Shown: piece after piece, positions 35,348-44,587 of the stretch
How positions within the stretch are numbered: the stretch's first letter is position 1
How the letters are laid out: each line of letters begins with the position of its first letter
NCBI GenBank assembly: GCA_024398935.1
Contig: JAKSIH010000011.1
Span: 1-64,000, forward strand
Reading direction: 5' to 3'
DNA length: 64,000 bases
DNA from: Fibrobacter sp.
GTDB taxonomy: Bacteria > Fibrobacterota > Fibrobacteria > Fibrobacterales > Fibrobacteraceae
The notes under the pieces: model-generated
Seen by the model: only the letters and a program-made list of their open reading frames with translations
Told to the model about the DNA's origin: nothing
Databases searched by the model: none
Program-made: the position numbers and the translations under genes

Positions 35348-35430
35348 GAATTGGGTAGGGTACGGATGAATGTGTATTTTATGTGCTTCGAATGTGATAA
35401 AAATCTTATTGGTGTGAGCGAATGTACTTC

Positions 35431-35458
35431 TTGCCGCCTTTAGAATATATTCTATAGT
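35431..35458 (+). promoter_or_regulatory. Predicted promoter of the exopolysaccharide operon
   Basis: TTGCCG, a 16-base spacer and TATAGT lie 26 bases before the ATG of the UDP-glucose dehydrogenase gene. It is the only gap upstream of the operon's 12 closely spaced genes and so the likely main promoter. Confidence 0.5.
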
Positions 35459-35483
35459 GAAATTTATCTAGATTTGGTCCATT

Positions 35484-36854
35484 ATGAGTTTTACTACTAA
35501 GATCCTTTGCATTGGCGCGGGCTATGTCGGTGGCCCCACTATGACTGTTATCGCCGACAAGTGCCCCGATGTCAAGGTGACTGTGGTTGATATTAACCAG
35601 TCCCGTATTGATGCCTGGAATAGCGAAAACCTCCCTATTTTTGAACCTGGTCTGGATGACGTGGTGAAGCGCGCCCGTGGCCGTAATCTGTTTTTCAGCA
35701 CTGATATTCCCGCAGCCATCAAGGAAGCGGACATTATTTTCGTTTCCGTGAATACTCCCACCAAGACTTTCGGTCATGGTGCCGGTAAGGCCTCCGATCT
35801 CCAGTACTGGGAAAAGACCGCACGCAATATCCTGGATATTGCCGACGAGGGCAAGATCATCGTGGAAAAGTCCACCCTGCCTGTCCGTACCGCAGCCGCC
35901 ATGGAGCGCATCCTGAATTCTAACGACAAGGGACTTCACTTCGAAGTGCTTTCCAATCCGGAATTCCTTGCCGAAGGTACTGCAATCCAGGACCTGTTCG
36001 AACCGGACCGTGTTCTTATCGGTAGCCATCAGACCGAATCCGGTCTTGCCGCCTGCCAGAAGCTGGTGGATGTGTATGCCCACTGGGTTCCCCGTGACCG
36101 CATCCTGACTACCAACCTGTGGAGTTCCGAACTGACCAAGCTGACCGCTAACGCATTCCTTGCCCAGCGAATCAGCTCCATCAACTCCATTAGCGCCCTC
36201 TGTGAACGTACCGGTGCCGACGTGGATGAAGTTGCCTACGTGATGGGCAAAGATCGCCGTATCGGTCCCAAGTTCCTGAAGGCATCCATCGGTTTCGGCG
36301 GCTCCTGCTTCAAGAAGGATATTCTGAACCTGGTGTACCTGTGTGGCTACTACGGCCTCCCTGAAGTTGCCGCCTACTGGGAAAGTGTGGTGAAGATTAA
36401 CGAATGGCAGACCCACCGCGTGGTGGACCGCATGCTGGAAACCATGTTCAATACCATTGCCGGCAAGAAGATTGCCGTGTTCGGTTTTGCGTTTAAGGCA
36501 AATACCGGCGATACCCGTGAAAGCCCCGCCAACCTGGTGGTGCGCGATTTGCTGGCCGAACATGCGGTGCCGGTCGTAACGGATCCGAAGGCTATTCCCG
36601 ATGCCAAGCGTGACCTGAAGGACGTGCTGGAACAGGTTCAGTTCGAGGAAGACGCCTACAAGGCTGCTGAAGGTGCCCACGCTGTGGTGGTCTGCACCGA
36701 ATGGAAGTGCTTTGCCGAACTGGACTGGAAGCGCATCTACAGCTCCATGGCAAAGCCGGCTTTCGTATTTGATGGCCGTAACATTTTGGATGCCGACGCC
36801 CTTCGCAAGATTGGCTTCGAGGTGACTAGCATCGGCAAGGGGAAAGCGGAGTAG
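35484..36854 (+). CDS. ugd: UDP-glucose 6-dehydrogenase, animal-type
   Basis: A 456-residue NAD-dependent enzyme that oxidises UDP-glucose to UDP-glucuronate. It has the N-terminal Rossmann motif [46 protein letters not shown], and FGGSCFKKD with the catalytic Cys near residue 275, then [16 protein letters not shown]. Across its length it reads like the animal enzyme (for example [43 protein letters not shown]) rather than the shorter bacterial Ugd types. It is the first gene of the exopolysaccharide operon; an AlgD-like dehydrogenase begins five bases after its stop. It should supply glucuronate units. The family call is very secure; the animal-like affinity is from remembered consensus. Confidence 0.95.
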   Translation: MSFTTKILCIGAGYVGGPTMTVIADKCPDVKVTVVDINQSRIDAWNSENLPIFEPGLDDVVKRARGRNLFFSTDIPAAIKEADIIFVSVNTPTKTFGHGAGKASDLQYWEKTARNILDIADEGKIIVEKSTLPVRTAAAMERILNSNDKGLHFEVLSNPEFLAEGTAIQDLFEPDRVLIGSHQTESGLAACQKLVDVYAHWVPRDRILTTNLWSSELTKLTANAFLAQRISSINSISALCERTGADVDEVAYVMGKDRRIGPKFLKASIGFGGSCFKKDILNLVYLCGYYGLPEVAAYWESVVKINEWQTHRVVDRMLETMFNTIAGKKIAVFGFAFKANTGDTRESPANLVVRDLLAEHAVPVVTDPKAIPDAKRDLKDVLEQVQFEEDAYKAAEGAHAVVVCTEWKCFAELDWKRIYSSMAKPAFVFDGRNILDADALRKIGFEVTSIGKGKAE

Positions 36855-36859
36855 TTTGT

Positions 36860-38173
36860 ATGACCTCTATTAGCATATTCGGGCTTGGCTATGTAGGCTG
36901 CGTAGGCATTGCTTGTCTCGCTAAGCTTGGACATAAGGTGATTGGTTGCGACGTGGACTGCAATAAGGTGGCCCGCATTGCAAAGGGCTTGCCTACTATC
37001 GTTGAACGCGATATTGATGAACTGATGAAGGAAGGCTTTGACGCGGGTCGAATTTCTGCTACGATCTCTGCAGACGAAGCCGTTGCGAAGTCTGAAATTT
37101 CCTTTTTGTGCGTTGGCACTCCCAATGCACAGGATGGTCGTCTGGATACAAGTTATTTGCTGTCTGCGGCCCGTTCCATAGGTCTAGCCCTTCGCTCCAA
37201 GTCCAAGTTCCATACCGTGATTATCCGTAGTACGGTTCCTCCCGGAACGAACGAGCAGATTACCGAGATGCTGGAAAAGGTTTCCGGCAAGCGCGCCGGA
37301 ATTAATTTTACCGTGGTCTCCAATCCGGAATTCCTCCGCGAAGGCATGGCTGTTTCCGACTTCCTGAATCCGACTATTACGGTTCTCGGCTGCGAAGACC
37401 GCAGGACCCTGAATCGTCTTCGCGAAATCTATGCGCCTCTGGGAAGCGAAATTGTGGAAGTGGCTCCCAAGGTGGCTGAAATTATCAAGTTTGTGAACAA
37501 TTCCTACCACGCCCTGAAGGTGACTTTCGGAAATGAAATTGGAGCCATCTGCAAAAAGTTGGACATCGATAGCCATCAGGTCATGGACTTGTTCTGCAAG
37601 GATACCCAACTGAATATTTCTCCCTATTACTTCAAGCCTGGTTTTGCATATGGAGGATCCTGCCTCCCCAAGGACTTGAAGGGGCTGAATTTCCTGGCGA
37701 AGTCCAACCAGGTGGATGTTCCTGTCCTTGCGTCCATTGACCATAGTAACATTCTCCATATCCAGAGAGTGATGGACCGCATTCAGGAAATTGGTGTGCG
37801 TTCCATCGGCATTATCGGTCTTACCTTTAAGGCGGGTACCGATGACTTGCGCAATTCCGCGGCCATCAAGCTTGCCGAGTTGATTTTGGGCAAGGGCTGT
37901 TCCCTGCGCATCTATGACCGCTATCTGAATATTGCCCGCGAGACCGAGACCAACCAGCAGGAGCTGAAGAGAAGAATTCCTCATTTGCTGCCTCTTCTGG
38001 AACAGGATATCGAGAATGTCTTCGACAAGACTGCCCTGGTTATTGCGACTGTCCGTAATCCGGATCTTCCTGACTTGGTCCGTAAGTACCCCGATGTCCA
38101 TTTCCTGGACCTGGTCCGCATGAAGGATCCCTCTATTGAAACCCTCCCGAATTACGAGGGCTTCTGCTGGTAG
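36860..38173 (+). CDS. AlgD-like nucleotide-sugar (GDP-mannose or UDP-sugar) dehydrogenase
   Basis: A 437-residue protein of the UDP-glucose/GDP-mannose dehydrogenase superfamily. The order of motifs matches Pseudomonas AlgD closely: ISIFGLGYVGCV, SFLCVGTPN, VIIRSTVPPGT, NPEFLREG, WHA-like NSYHALKVTFGNEIG, FAYGGSCLPKDLK with the catalytic Cys, and GLTFKAGTDDLR. AlgD makes GDP-mannuronate for alginate. It differs from the preceding Ugd, so the operon has two dehydrogenases of different lineages and probably makes two uronic acids. The ATG at 36860 follows the ugd stop by five bases; the next gene starts three bases after its stop. Substrate (GDP-mannose versus a UDP-sugar) is an inference from resemblance. 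Confidence 0.88.
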   Translation: MTSISIFGLGYVGCVGIACLAKLGHKVIGCDVDCNKVARIAKGLPTIVERDIDELMKEGFDAGRISATISADEAVAKSEISFLCVGTPNAQDGRLDTSYLLSAARSIGLALRSKSKFHTVIIRSTVPPGTNEQITEMLEKVSGKRAGINFTVVSNPEFLREGMAVSDFLNPTITVLGCEDRRTLNRLREIYAPLGSEIVEVAPKVAEIIKFVNNSYHALKVTFGNEIGAICKKLDIDSHQVMDLFCKDTQLNISPYYFKPGFAYGGSCLPKDLKGLNFLAKSNQVDVPVLASIDHSNILHIQRVMDRIQEIGVRSIGIIGLTFKAGTDDLRNSAAIKLAELILGKGCSLRIYDRYLNIARETETNQQELKRRIPHLLPLLEQDIENVFDKTALVIATVRNPDLPDLVRKYPDVHFLDLVRMKDPSIETLPNYEGFCW

Positions 38174-38176
38174 CTT

Positions 38177-39382
38177 ATGGCTGAACTGTTTGGGAAAAAA
38201 GTCTGTATTGTTGTAGAAAACCTGCCGGTGCCTTTTGATAGGCGCGTATGGCAGGAGGCCACGTCCCTTCACGAGGCTGGTGCGGAGGTTACGGTCATTT
38301 GTCCCCAGACAAAGAAGTACCCTCTGGCTTACGAGGAACTGGATGGCATCAAGATCTACCGCCATCCTCTTCCCGAGGCGAATAGGACCTTGGACTATTT
38401 CAAGGAATACCTTTGCGCCCTGTATCATGAGACCCGCTTGCTGTGGAAGGTTTTTCGCAAGCAGGGTGTTCAGGATGTAATCCATGCCTGCAATCCTCCA
38501 GACTTGATCTTTATCGCAGCACTTCCGTTCTTTGCGATGACCCGTTGCAAGTTCCTGTTCGACCATCACGATATTAATCCGGAACTCTGGATTGCCAAGT
38601 TCGGCAAGAAAGGCCTGGGATACCGTGCCATGCTTCTGGTGGAACGGCTGACCTACCATTTTGCCAAGCACGCCATTGTGACCAACGAGTCCTATAAGGA
38701 AATCGCCATGCGTCGCGGAAAGAAGAAGGCTTCCGACGTGACCGTGGTGCGCAGTGGCCCGAACATTCAGAAACTGAAGGTGGGGCCTGCCAAGGAAGAG
38801 GTGAAGAAGGGCTTTAAGCACCTGGTAGGCTATATCGGCGTGATGGGCAAGCAGGAAGGCATTGACCTTTTGCTGAAGTCTGTTGACTATATCGTGAACA
38901 GGAAGGGTCGTAAGGATATCCGCTTCTGCATCATGGGTGGGGGACCTTCTCTTGAGGAACTCCGCCAGCTGAACGAATCCATGGGCCTTACGGAATATGT
39001 GGAATTCCCGGGACGCGTTTCCGACGAATACCTGGCCGATGTCCTGAACACGGCGGATGTCTGCGTCAATCCGGATTTGCCTTCGGAAATGAACGACAAG
39101 TCTACCATGAATAAGATCATGGAATATATGGCTTTCGGCAAACCCATTGTGCAGTTTACCCTGAAGGAAGGTAAGTTCAGCGCCCAGGAGGCGTCCCTCT
39201 ATGCGGAAAATACCAGCACCGAGGACTTTGCGGAAAAGATCCTGTGGCTCCTGGAAAATCCGGAAAAGGCTGCAGAAATGGGCCGCTTCGGACGTAAACG
39301 CGTTGAAACGGAACTGAGCTGGGACTACGAACGTCCAAAGCTCATTGGCGCCTACAAGAAATTGCTGAAGATCAAAGACTAG
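38177..39382 (+). CDS. GT4-type glycosyltransferase
   Basis: A 401-residue GT-B glycosyltransferase. The N-terminal half has VENLPVPFDRRVWQEA, the pattern of WcaL/WbuB-type GT4 enzymes, and FDHHDINPELW. The C-terminal GT4 domain has GYIGVMGKQEGID, CIMGGGPSLEEL and VNPDLPSEMNDKSTMNKIMEYMA, the donor-binding region with its Glu. It transfers a nucleotide sugar onto a lipid-linked acceptor at the cytosolic membrane face. It starts three bases after the AlgD-like gene, and its stop shares bases with the GTG start of the heparinase-like gene (TAGTG). Confidence 0.92.
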   Translation: MAELFGKKVCIVVENLPVPFDRRVWQEATSLHEAGAEVTVICPQTKKYPLAYEELDGIKIYRHPLPEANRTLDYFKEYLCALYHETRLLWKVFRKQGVQDVIHACNPPDLIFIAALPFFAMTRCKFLFDHHDINPELWIAKFGKKGLGYRAMLLVERLTYHFAKHAIVTNESYKEIAMRRGKKKASDVTVVRSGPNIQKLKVGPAKEEVKKGFKHLVGYIGVMGKQEGIDLLLKSVDYIVNRKGRKDIRFCIMGGGPSLEELRQLNESMGLTEYVEFPGRVSDEYLADVLNTADVCVNPDLPSEMNDKSTMNKIMEYMAFGKPIVQFTLKEGKFSAQEASLYAENTSTEDFAEKILWLLENPEKAAEMGRFGRKRVETELSWDYERPKLIGAYKKLLKIKD

Positions 39383-41313
39383 TGTCTATCTCCTGGTACA
39401 TCAAACGCATTAAGACATTTTCTGCCCGGGAAATCCTGTATAGGGTTCGGCAGAGGGTTCAGACCCATTATCTAGACAGGAAGATTTATCAGAAGGAAAC
39501 CCCGGACATGGCTTCGGAGGTTTCTTCTGCATTGATAGACGATGGAAATGCCCACCTGATGTACCCGATCTTTGAATCGGCGGTGGATATTTACAAGCCC
39601 ATTGACTGGCACCTGGACTTGTCCTCGAAGAGACGCTTCCCGAAGTCCTTTGCCCACAAGATCAATATCCGTTCCGATGAATTTGGCAGCGCGAAGCATG
39701 TGTGGGAAGTGAACCGTCTGTTGTTCCTGACTCGTATTGCGGTAATGTACAGCGAAACCCAGGACAAGAATTTCCTGGACCTGTTTATCTACCATGTGAC
39801 TTCCTGGAAGAGGGAAAACCCCTATATGCACGGGGTGAACTGGTACAGCAATATCGAGGTGAATATCCGCCTGATAAACTGGGCCTACTGCTGGAAGCTG
39901 TTGGATGGGGAAAACCTGCAGAAGGAATGTCCTGCCTTTGACGAGTTTGTCAGGAACATCTGGATGCCGCTGGTCTATGACCATGCGGATTATTCCTTCA
40001 AGCATCCGTCCCTGTATTCCTCGGCCAACAACCACCTGGTTTCTGAATATGCGGGTCTGTTCATTGCGGCCTGCTGCTGGGACATTCCGGAACGCGAGAG
40101 CCGCCTGCGCTATGCCCAGAAGGGACTGGAACGGGAAATCCTCTTGCAGAATTCTCCTGACGGGGTGAACCGGGAGGAGGCGGCGGAATATATCCAGTTC
40201 ATCGATGACTTTTTCCTGCTGGCGGCCGTGGCGGGAAACCGGGCGGGGCATCCGTTCTCGGAAAAATACTGCGATAGGCTGCACAGGATGGCGGGCTACC
40301 TGAACGCCATGCTGGACGTGAACTACAACTATCCCATGTACGGTGACGGGGACGACGGCTTTTTGCTGCGTCCCGATGCCGGCGGCCACTTCAACAATTT
40401 CAGGTCCCTGCTGACGGCGTTCGCTACATTCTTCAACGATTCCGGGTTGAAACGTTCCGATGCCGCCTGGGACGACAAGAATGAACTGATTTTTGGCGAC
40501 TGTGGACGCAAGGCTTTTAGTGACCTTGATGCCCGGGGCGACAATCCCGATGCAAATGCGTTTTTCCCGGAGAGCGGCCATTATATTTTTCGGAAAGTCT
40601 CCGCTTGCGATGGGGGCTGTCGGAAGAAGGTTCGCAAGGAAACCTACCTGCATTTCGACGCAGCCCCTCTTGGTTTTTTGAGCATTGCCGCCCATGGCCA
40701 TGCCGATGCACTGAGTTTTATTCTCCATGTCGACGGATGTCCCGTAATGGTTGATTCCGGGACCTTTACCTACCACACCCATAAGGAATGGCGAAAGTAC
40801 TTTATGGGAACCATTTCCCACAACACGATTCGCGTTAACGGTATGGACCAGGCGACCCAGGCGGGACCCACCATGTGGCTGAACCACTTTAGGAGCAAAA
40901 CGCTTCTTGCAGAAAGTGATTCTGTTCTTGCAAACCACAATGGCTATGACAAGTTGGGCGTGACGCCTTCTCGTACCGTGGAATTCAACAGGGATCAGGA
41001 AGAATTTGTCATTAGGGATTCCCTGAAAGGGAATACGTCCTATAAGGTGGAAGTACCCTTCCATTTCCATCCCGATGCTGAAATTCGGGAAGTGTCCAAG
41101 GGAGTATTCGAAGCTTCCGTAGCGGGGGCCCGTAAGGTCCGCGTCACTACGGATTCTAGCCTGGATTACCGCATTGCCTGTGGCGAGGAAAGTCCTATGC
41201 TGGGCTGGTATTCGGACCATTTCGGGGAAAAGGTTCCCTGCAAGGTCCTTTATGCGAGCCTGGAGTGTAAGGGCAATGTGAATTTTGAGACAAAGGTAAA
41301 GGTACTTTCATGA
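39382..41313 (+). CDS. Heparinase II/III family protein (uronate polysaccharide lyase-like)
   Basis: A 643-residue protein with an alpha-toroid N-terminal domain (about 1-330) and a C-terminal beta-sandwich (about 400-640). NNHLVSEYAG (residues 215-224) supplies the probable catalytic His. SIAAHGHADALSF and VDSGTFTYHTHKEWR are hallmark sequences of heparinase II/III-type lyases, including the metal-side His residues. Family members cleave uronic acid polysaccharides by beta-elimination. No signal peptide is seen, so it may act in the cytosol or be exported by another route. It begins with GTG at 39382, the TAGTG overlap with the previous stop, and overlaps the next gene by four bases (ATGA). 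A lyase within a biosynthesis operon suggests trimming or release of the polymer, as AlgL does for alginate. Confidence 0.85.
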   Translation: MSISWYIKRIKTFSAREILYRVRQRVQTHYLDRKIYQKETPDMASEVSSALIDDGNAHLMYPIFESAVDIYKPIDWHLDLSSKRRFPKSFAHKINIRSDEFGSAKHVWEVNRLLFLTRIAVMYSETQDKNFLDLFIYHVTSWKRENPYMHGVNWYSNIEVNIRLINWAYCWKLLDGENLQKECPAFDEFVRNIWMPLVYDHADYSFKHPSLYSSANNHLVSEYAGLFIAACCWDIPERESRLRYAQKGLEREILLQNSPDGVNREEAAEYIQFIDDFFLLAAVAGNRAGHPFSEKYCDRLHRMAGYLNAMLDVNYNYPMYGDGDDGFLLRPDAGGHFNNFRSLLTAFATFFNDSGLKRSDAAWDDKNELIFGDCGRKAFSDLDARGDNPDANAFFPESGHYIFRKVSACDGGCRKKVRKETYLHFDAAPLGFLSIAAHGHADALSFILHVDGCPVMVDSGTFTYHTHKEWRKYFMGTISHNTIRVNGMDQATQAGPTMWLNHFRSKTLLAESDSVLANHNGYDKLGVTPSRTVEFNRDQEEFVIRDSLKGNTSYKVEVPFHFHPDAEIREVSKGVFEASVAGARKVRVTTDSSLDYRIACGEESPMLGWYSDHFGEKVPCKVLYASLECKGNVNFETKVKVLS

Positions 41314-42377
41314 TAGAACAGATCCGTCATATTGGGCCAGCTCTCTATGTCCAGGGCGGGATTAGTTCTGTGCTGGTAAGCTACAGGAATCTTTTCAATC
41401 TTCCCGAGAAGTTCTTTATCTCGAGCTACAATGGCTCTTTCGTAAAGTCCTTGCCTATCCTATTCCTGCTCTGTCTGAGACTTTTGCTTTGTCCGGAAAA
41501 GGGTATCAAGTTTTACCAGATTCACACTTCCTTCAATGGAAGCTTTATCCGGAAATATTTGATTAGTCTTTGCCTGAGGATTCGGGGAAAGAAGTACATG
41601 GCCCACATTCATGGCAGCCGGTTTAAGGAATTTTGCAGCAAGGCGTCCTGGCCCCTGAAGTCCTTTATCCGCAGTTATTTTCGCCATTCCGCGCTGGTCA
41701 TTTGCATTACGCCCGATATGCAGGAATTCCTGGATGAATTTGTGGGTAAGGGCGTCTGTCGTTTTGTGATTATCCCGAATCCCTGTCAGACTATTGCGGA
41801 AAAGCCGGTGGACCTGGCTTCCCACGCAAAGCCCGTGAAAATCGTTTTTTCCGGCCGTTATGGACATCGCAAGGGTGTCTATGACCTGATAGAGGCGTTT
41901 TCCCGCGCAAGGTTTGACGTTCCTGCAGAAATGTATCTGTACGGCGATGGGGAAGTGGACAAGGTCCGCGAAACTGCAGCAGCCTCTCCGAAGGCAAACT
42001 TTATTCATGTTTCCGGCTGGCTCACTCATGGGGATTACCTGAAGCGCCTTGAGGAGTACGACTTGCTGGTGCTGCCATCCTATGCGGAGACCTTCGGCAT
42101 GAGCCTGGTCGAGGCCATGGGGCTTGGCATTCCCGTCATATCCACGTTCTCCGGCGGCGTGCCCTACGTGGTGGCGGATGGAAAAGATGGCTTTTTGGTA
42201 GAAGCCGGCGATATCGATGCCCTTGCCCGTAGAATGGAAACGCTGGTGAACGACCTGCCCCTGCGGGCAAAGATGGGACTTGCTTCCTGGAATTCCTGTG
42301 TTGAAAAGTTTGCGGGAAATGTGATTTTGAATTTGCTTGAAAACGGCTATAGCAGCCTGAGATCCGGCCATGCTTAG
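41310..42377 (+). CDS. GT4-type glycosyltransferase
   Basis: A 355-residue GT-B enzyme. The N-terminal acceptor domain has GGISSVL and YMAHIHGS. The donor domain has IVFSGRYGHRKGVYDLIEA, YLYGDGEVD and the EX7E motif region LPSYAETFGMSLVEAMGLG. Retaining GT4 enzymes use nucleotide-activated sugars. It overlaps the heparinase-like gene by ATGA and the polymerase gene by eight bases, so the three are translationally linked. The sugar transferred is unknown. Confidence 0.92.
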   Translation: MIEQIRHIGPALYVQGGISSVLVSYRNLFNLPEKFFISSYNGSFVKSLPILFLLCLRLLLCPEKGIKFYQIHTSFNGSFIRKYLISLCLRIRGKKYMAHIHGSRFKEFCSKASWPLKSFIRSYFRHSALVICITPDMQEFLDEFVGKGVCRFVIIPNPCQTIAEKPVDLASHAKPVKIVFSGRYGHRKGVYDLIEAFSRARFDVPAEMYLYGDGEVDKVRETAAASPKANFIHVSGWLTHGDYLKRLEEYDLLVLPSYAETFGMSLVEAMGLGIPVISTFSGGVPYVVADGKDGFLVEAGDIDALARRMETLVNDLPLRAKMGLASWNSCVEKFAGNVILNLLENGYSSLRSGHA

Positions 42378-43719
42378 TGTTTTCGTTTTGTTGCTGTTCT
42401 TTGCCCTGTTCGGTGCAATGCTTCTGGGAAACAAGGAGCAGTCCTTTACATGGGTGTTCGTGAGCCTTGTGCTGTTTCCGCCCTGCATCTATTTTACCCA
42501 GAATCCTCAAGTCTCCCCCCAGCAGGTTTTTCTGTACGCCTTTTTTGGGGTGAGCCTCCTGTGGAATCGCAGTACCCTGATGGAGGGCATTTTTAAGAAT
42601 CCTCTCCGGATTCCCCTGTTCCTGCTGTTGTGTTCCCTGATGGCGACGGCGGTGCTGAATGGCGAAGGTGGCAAGGGGTGCTATAATGCCCTGCGCTATT
42701 ACATGGAAAATTATGCCTACTTGATAGTTGCCTATGTGGGTGGCCTTTGTTACAAGAGCATAAACCTTGAGAGAAAATGGTTTTACCCCATTGTGGCGCT
42801 TTTCATTCTGGGAATGATTGAATATGCCCTTAAGAGCAATTTTATTTTTCCCCTGATATGTAAGGCTTTTCCCTTCTATGATGGCTATTATGATTTGAAT
42901 AGTGTAGTCTCGGCCTCGCGAAGCTACCGGTCCCGAATTTTTATTACGACGACACATCCCACGGTTCTGGGAAGTTTTCTGTGCGGTGCTGTTCTGATGC
43001 TGGTTTGTAGGCTGAAGGATTTGCCCTGGCCCAAGTCAAGGACTTTCTGTGCTGTTGGAGGCCTGCTTTTACTGATTGTCTTTTCTGGATCGAGAACGGC
43101 CTTGGTTTGCGTATTGATAGGCCTGTTCCTGTATGGATTCCTGAAAGCTGGAATCCGCATGAAATTTTTGATTTTGGTGGTTGCCGCTTTTGCTGTGGCA
43201 GGATTTGCCTCAAAGATGGTGGAGAAATTTTCCGTGGAAGGGGAAGGCAGTTCCGTGAGCATGCGTCAGGAACAGTTGCTGTTTTCCTACCTGCAGTTCA
43301 TGAAGAGTCCGATTTATGGCAATGGCGTTCGCTACACCAGCAAGTATGTGATGGAACGCGACACCTATAATGACCGTGTGACGGATTCGGAAATCGGAGG
43401 CCTGGAATCGGTTATCTTTTTCCAGCTGATCGACTATGGCTTTGTAGGAATAGCTTCCTATATCCTGCTGTTCATGATTGCCTTTATCTATTTCTTTAGG
43501 CGACGGCGGTTCTCCCACGGAATGGCGGGACTTCTTATTTCAATCAGCTTCTTTATCTTCGCTTGTCTTTCTGGTGAAATTGGCGGTAACAATACCTTTG
43601 CCTACATGTTGATGGGTTACTGTATGGGCGCCGTAAAAATCGATGAGGAGGACGAGGAAAAATCTGAAGAACTTAAGGGCGATGAGTCCGAGAAGGAAGA
43701 TAGGGAGGCGCTGTCATGA
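42370..43719 (+). CDS. Wzy-like O-antigen/exopolysaccharide polymerase or ligase
   Basis: A 449-residue inner membrane protein with about 11 hydrophobic segments. It carries a periplasmic-loop type region with the O-antigen ligase/polymerase signature FSGSRTALVC and IYGNGVRYTS near residues 240-320. Wzy proteins join lipid-linked repeat units in the periplasm. The last 27 residues are a strikingly acidic tail (DEEDEEKSEEL) after the final membrane segment. It overlaps the genes on both sides (8 and 4 bases). With the Wzx-like flippase on the opposite strand at 51-52 kb, this suggests a Wzx/Wzy route, although ligase activity cannot be excluded. Confidence 0.85.
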   Translation: MLSVFVLLLFFALFGAMLLGNKEQSFTWVFVSLVLFPPCIYFTQNPQVSPQQVFLYAFFGVSLLWNRSTLMEGIFKNPLRIPLFLLLCSLMATAVLNGEGGKGCYNALRYYMENYAYLIVAYVGGLCYKSINLERKWFYPIVALFILGMIEYALKSNFIFPLICKAFPFYDGYYDLNSVVSASRSYRSRIFITTTHPTVLGSFLCGAVLMLVCRLKDLPWPKSRTFCAVGGLLLLIVFSGSRTALVCVLIGLFLYGFLKAGIRMKFLILVVAAFAVAGFASKMVEKFSVEGEGSSVSMRQEQLLFSYLQFMKSPIYGNGVRYTSKYVMERDTYNDRVTDSEIGGLESVIFFQLIDYGFVGIASYILLFMIAFIYFFRRRRFSHGMAGLLISISFFIFACLSGEIGGNNTFAYMLMGYCMGAVKIDEEDEEKSEELKGDESEKEDREALS

Positions 43720-44579
43720 AAAAATTCTCCGTGGTAATTACCACCAGGAATCGTCACGCTCTTCTGGAAAAGGCTATACAGAGTGTCCTTGCGCAGACAA
43801 CGGGTGATCTGGAGTGCATTGTTGTAGATGATGCGTCCACCGACGAAACGCAGGAACTCTATTCCCGGGATCCACGAGTGGTTTATGTTCGCATAGACGC
43901 AAAGGATTCCCACGGGGGAAATTATGCCCGTAATCAGGGAATCGCCCATGCGACGGGTGAGTTTATCGCTTTTCTGGATGATGATGATGAATGGCTGCCC
44001 AACAAGCTGGAAAGGCAGCTGGCCCTCTTTGAAAAGCATCCCGGCTCCGTTATCTTCTGTGGACGCACTTTTAAGAAAGTCTCCGGCGAGGGAACGAACC
44101 TTCGTACGAGCATCCCGCCCAAAAAACACGAAGGGGACCTGTCCCGGCTGATCCGCACCACCTATGTGACATCGACATCCTGCCTGTTCTTTCCGAGAGC
44201 TCTTCTGGAAAAAGTCGGAAATTTTGATGAGCGTCTGACTTTCTGGCAGGAGTATGAACTTTGCATTCGTCTGGCCCAGGTGGCGGAATTTTATTTTGTG
44301 CCGGAAGCCCTGGTCATCTGTCTGGATGAAGTGAACAACAAGGCTCGCGTTTCCAACAAGGTCTTGAACTGGAAGGAAAATACTTCCTACATCCGTAATA
44401 AGCATAAGGCGCTGTACGACGACCTTACCTTCAAGGAAAACTGGGCCTACCATGCCACCCTGATGAAGGATGCGTTTCGCCGTCATCAACGTGCGGGGAA
44501 AAAGTTCAAGGCCTTCTACTATGGTGTGTTACGCCTAGTGGTGGAGTATATTCCAACTCGAATCCTTCATCTTTTTTGA
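43716..44579 (+). CDS. GT2-type glycosyltransferase
   Basis: A 287-residue GT-A family 2 enzyme. It opens with FSVVITTRNRHALLEKAI, has VVDDASTDET for nucleotide binding, NYARNQGI, and FLDDDDEW with the metal-binding DxD-type acidic cluster, then the acceptor-side WQEYELCIRL. It is a cytosolic, membrane-associated sugar transferase. It starts within the stop of the polymerase gene (ATGA), and the next gene is eight bases downstream with GAGGTGAG as its ribosome site. Confidence 0.93.
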   Translation: MKKFSVVITTRNRHALLEKAIQSVLAQTTGDLECIVVDDASTDETQELYSRDPRVVYVRIDAKDSHGGNYARNQGIAHATGEFIAFLDDDDEWLPNKLERQLALFEKHPGSVIFCGRTFKKVSGEGTNLRTSIPPKKHEGDLSRLIRTTYVTSTSCLFFPRALLEKVGNFDERLTFWQEYELCIRLAQVAEFYFVPEALVICLDEVNNKARVSNKVLNWKENTSYIRNKHKALYDDLTFKENWAYHATLMKDAFRRHQRAGKKFKAFYYGVLRLVVEYIPTRILHLF

Positions 44580-44587
44580 GGTGAGAA

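Noticed and set aside
37184-38821. Long minus-strand frames under the exopolysaccharide operon, such as this 545-codon one and 39472-41220
   Set aside because: They oppose well-identified enzymes and translate to low-complexity His/Gln-rich sequence without domains.
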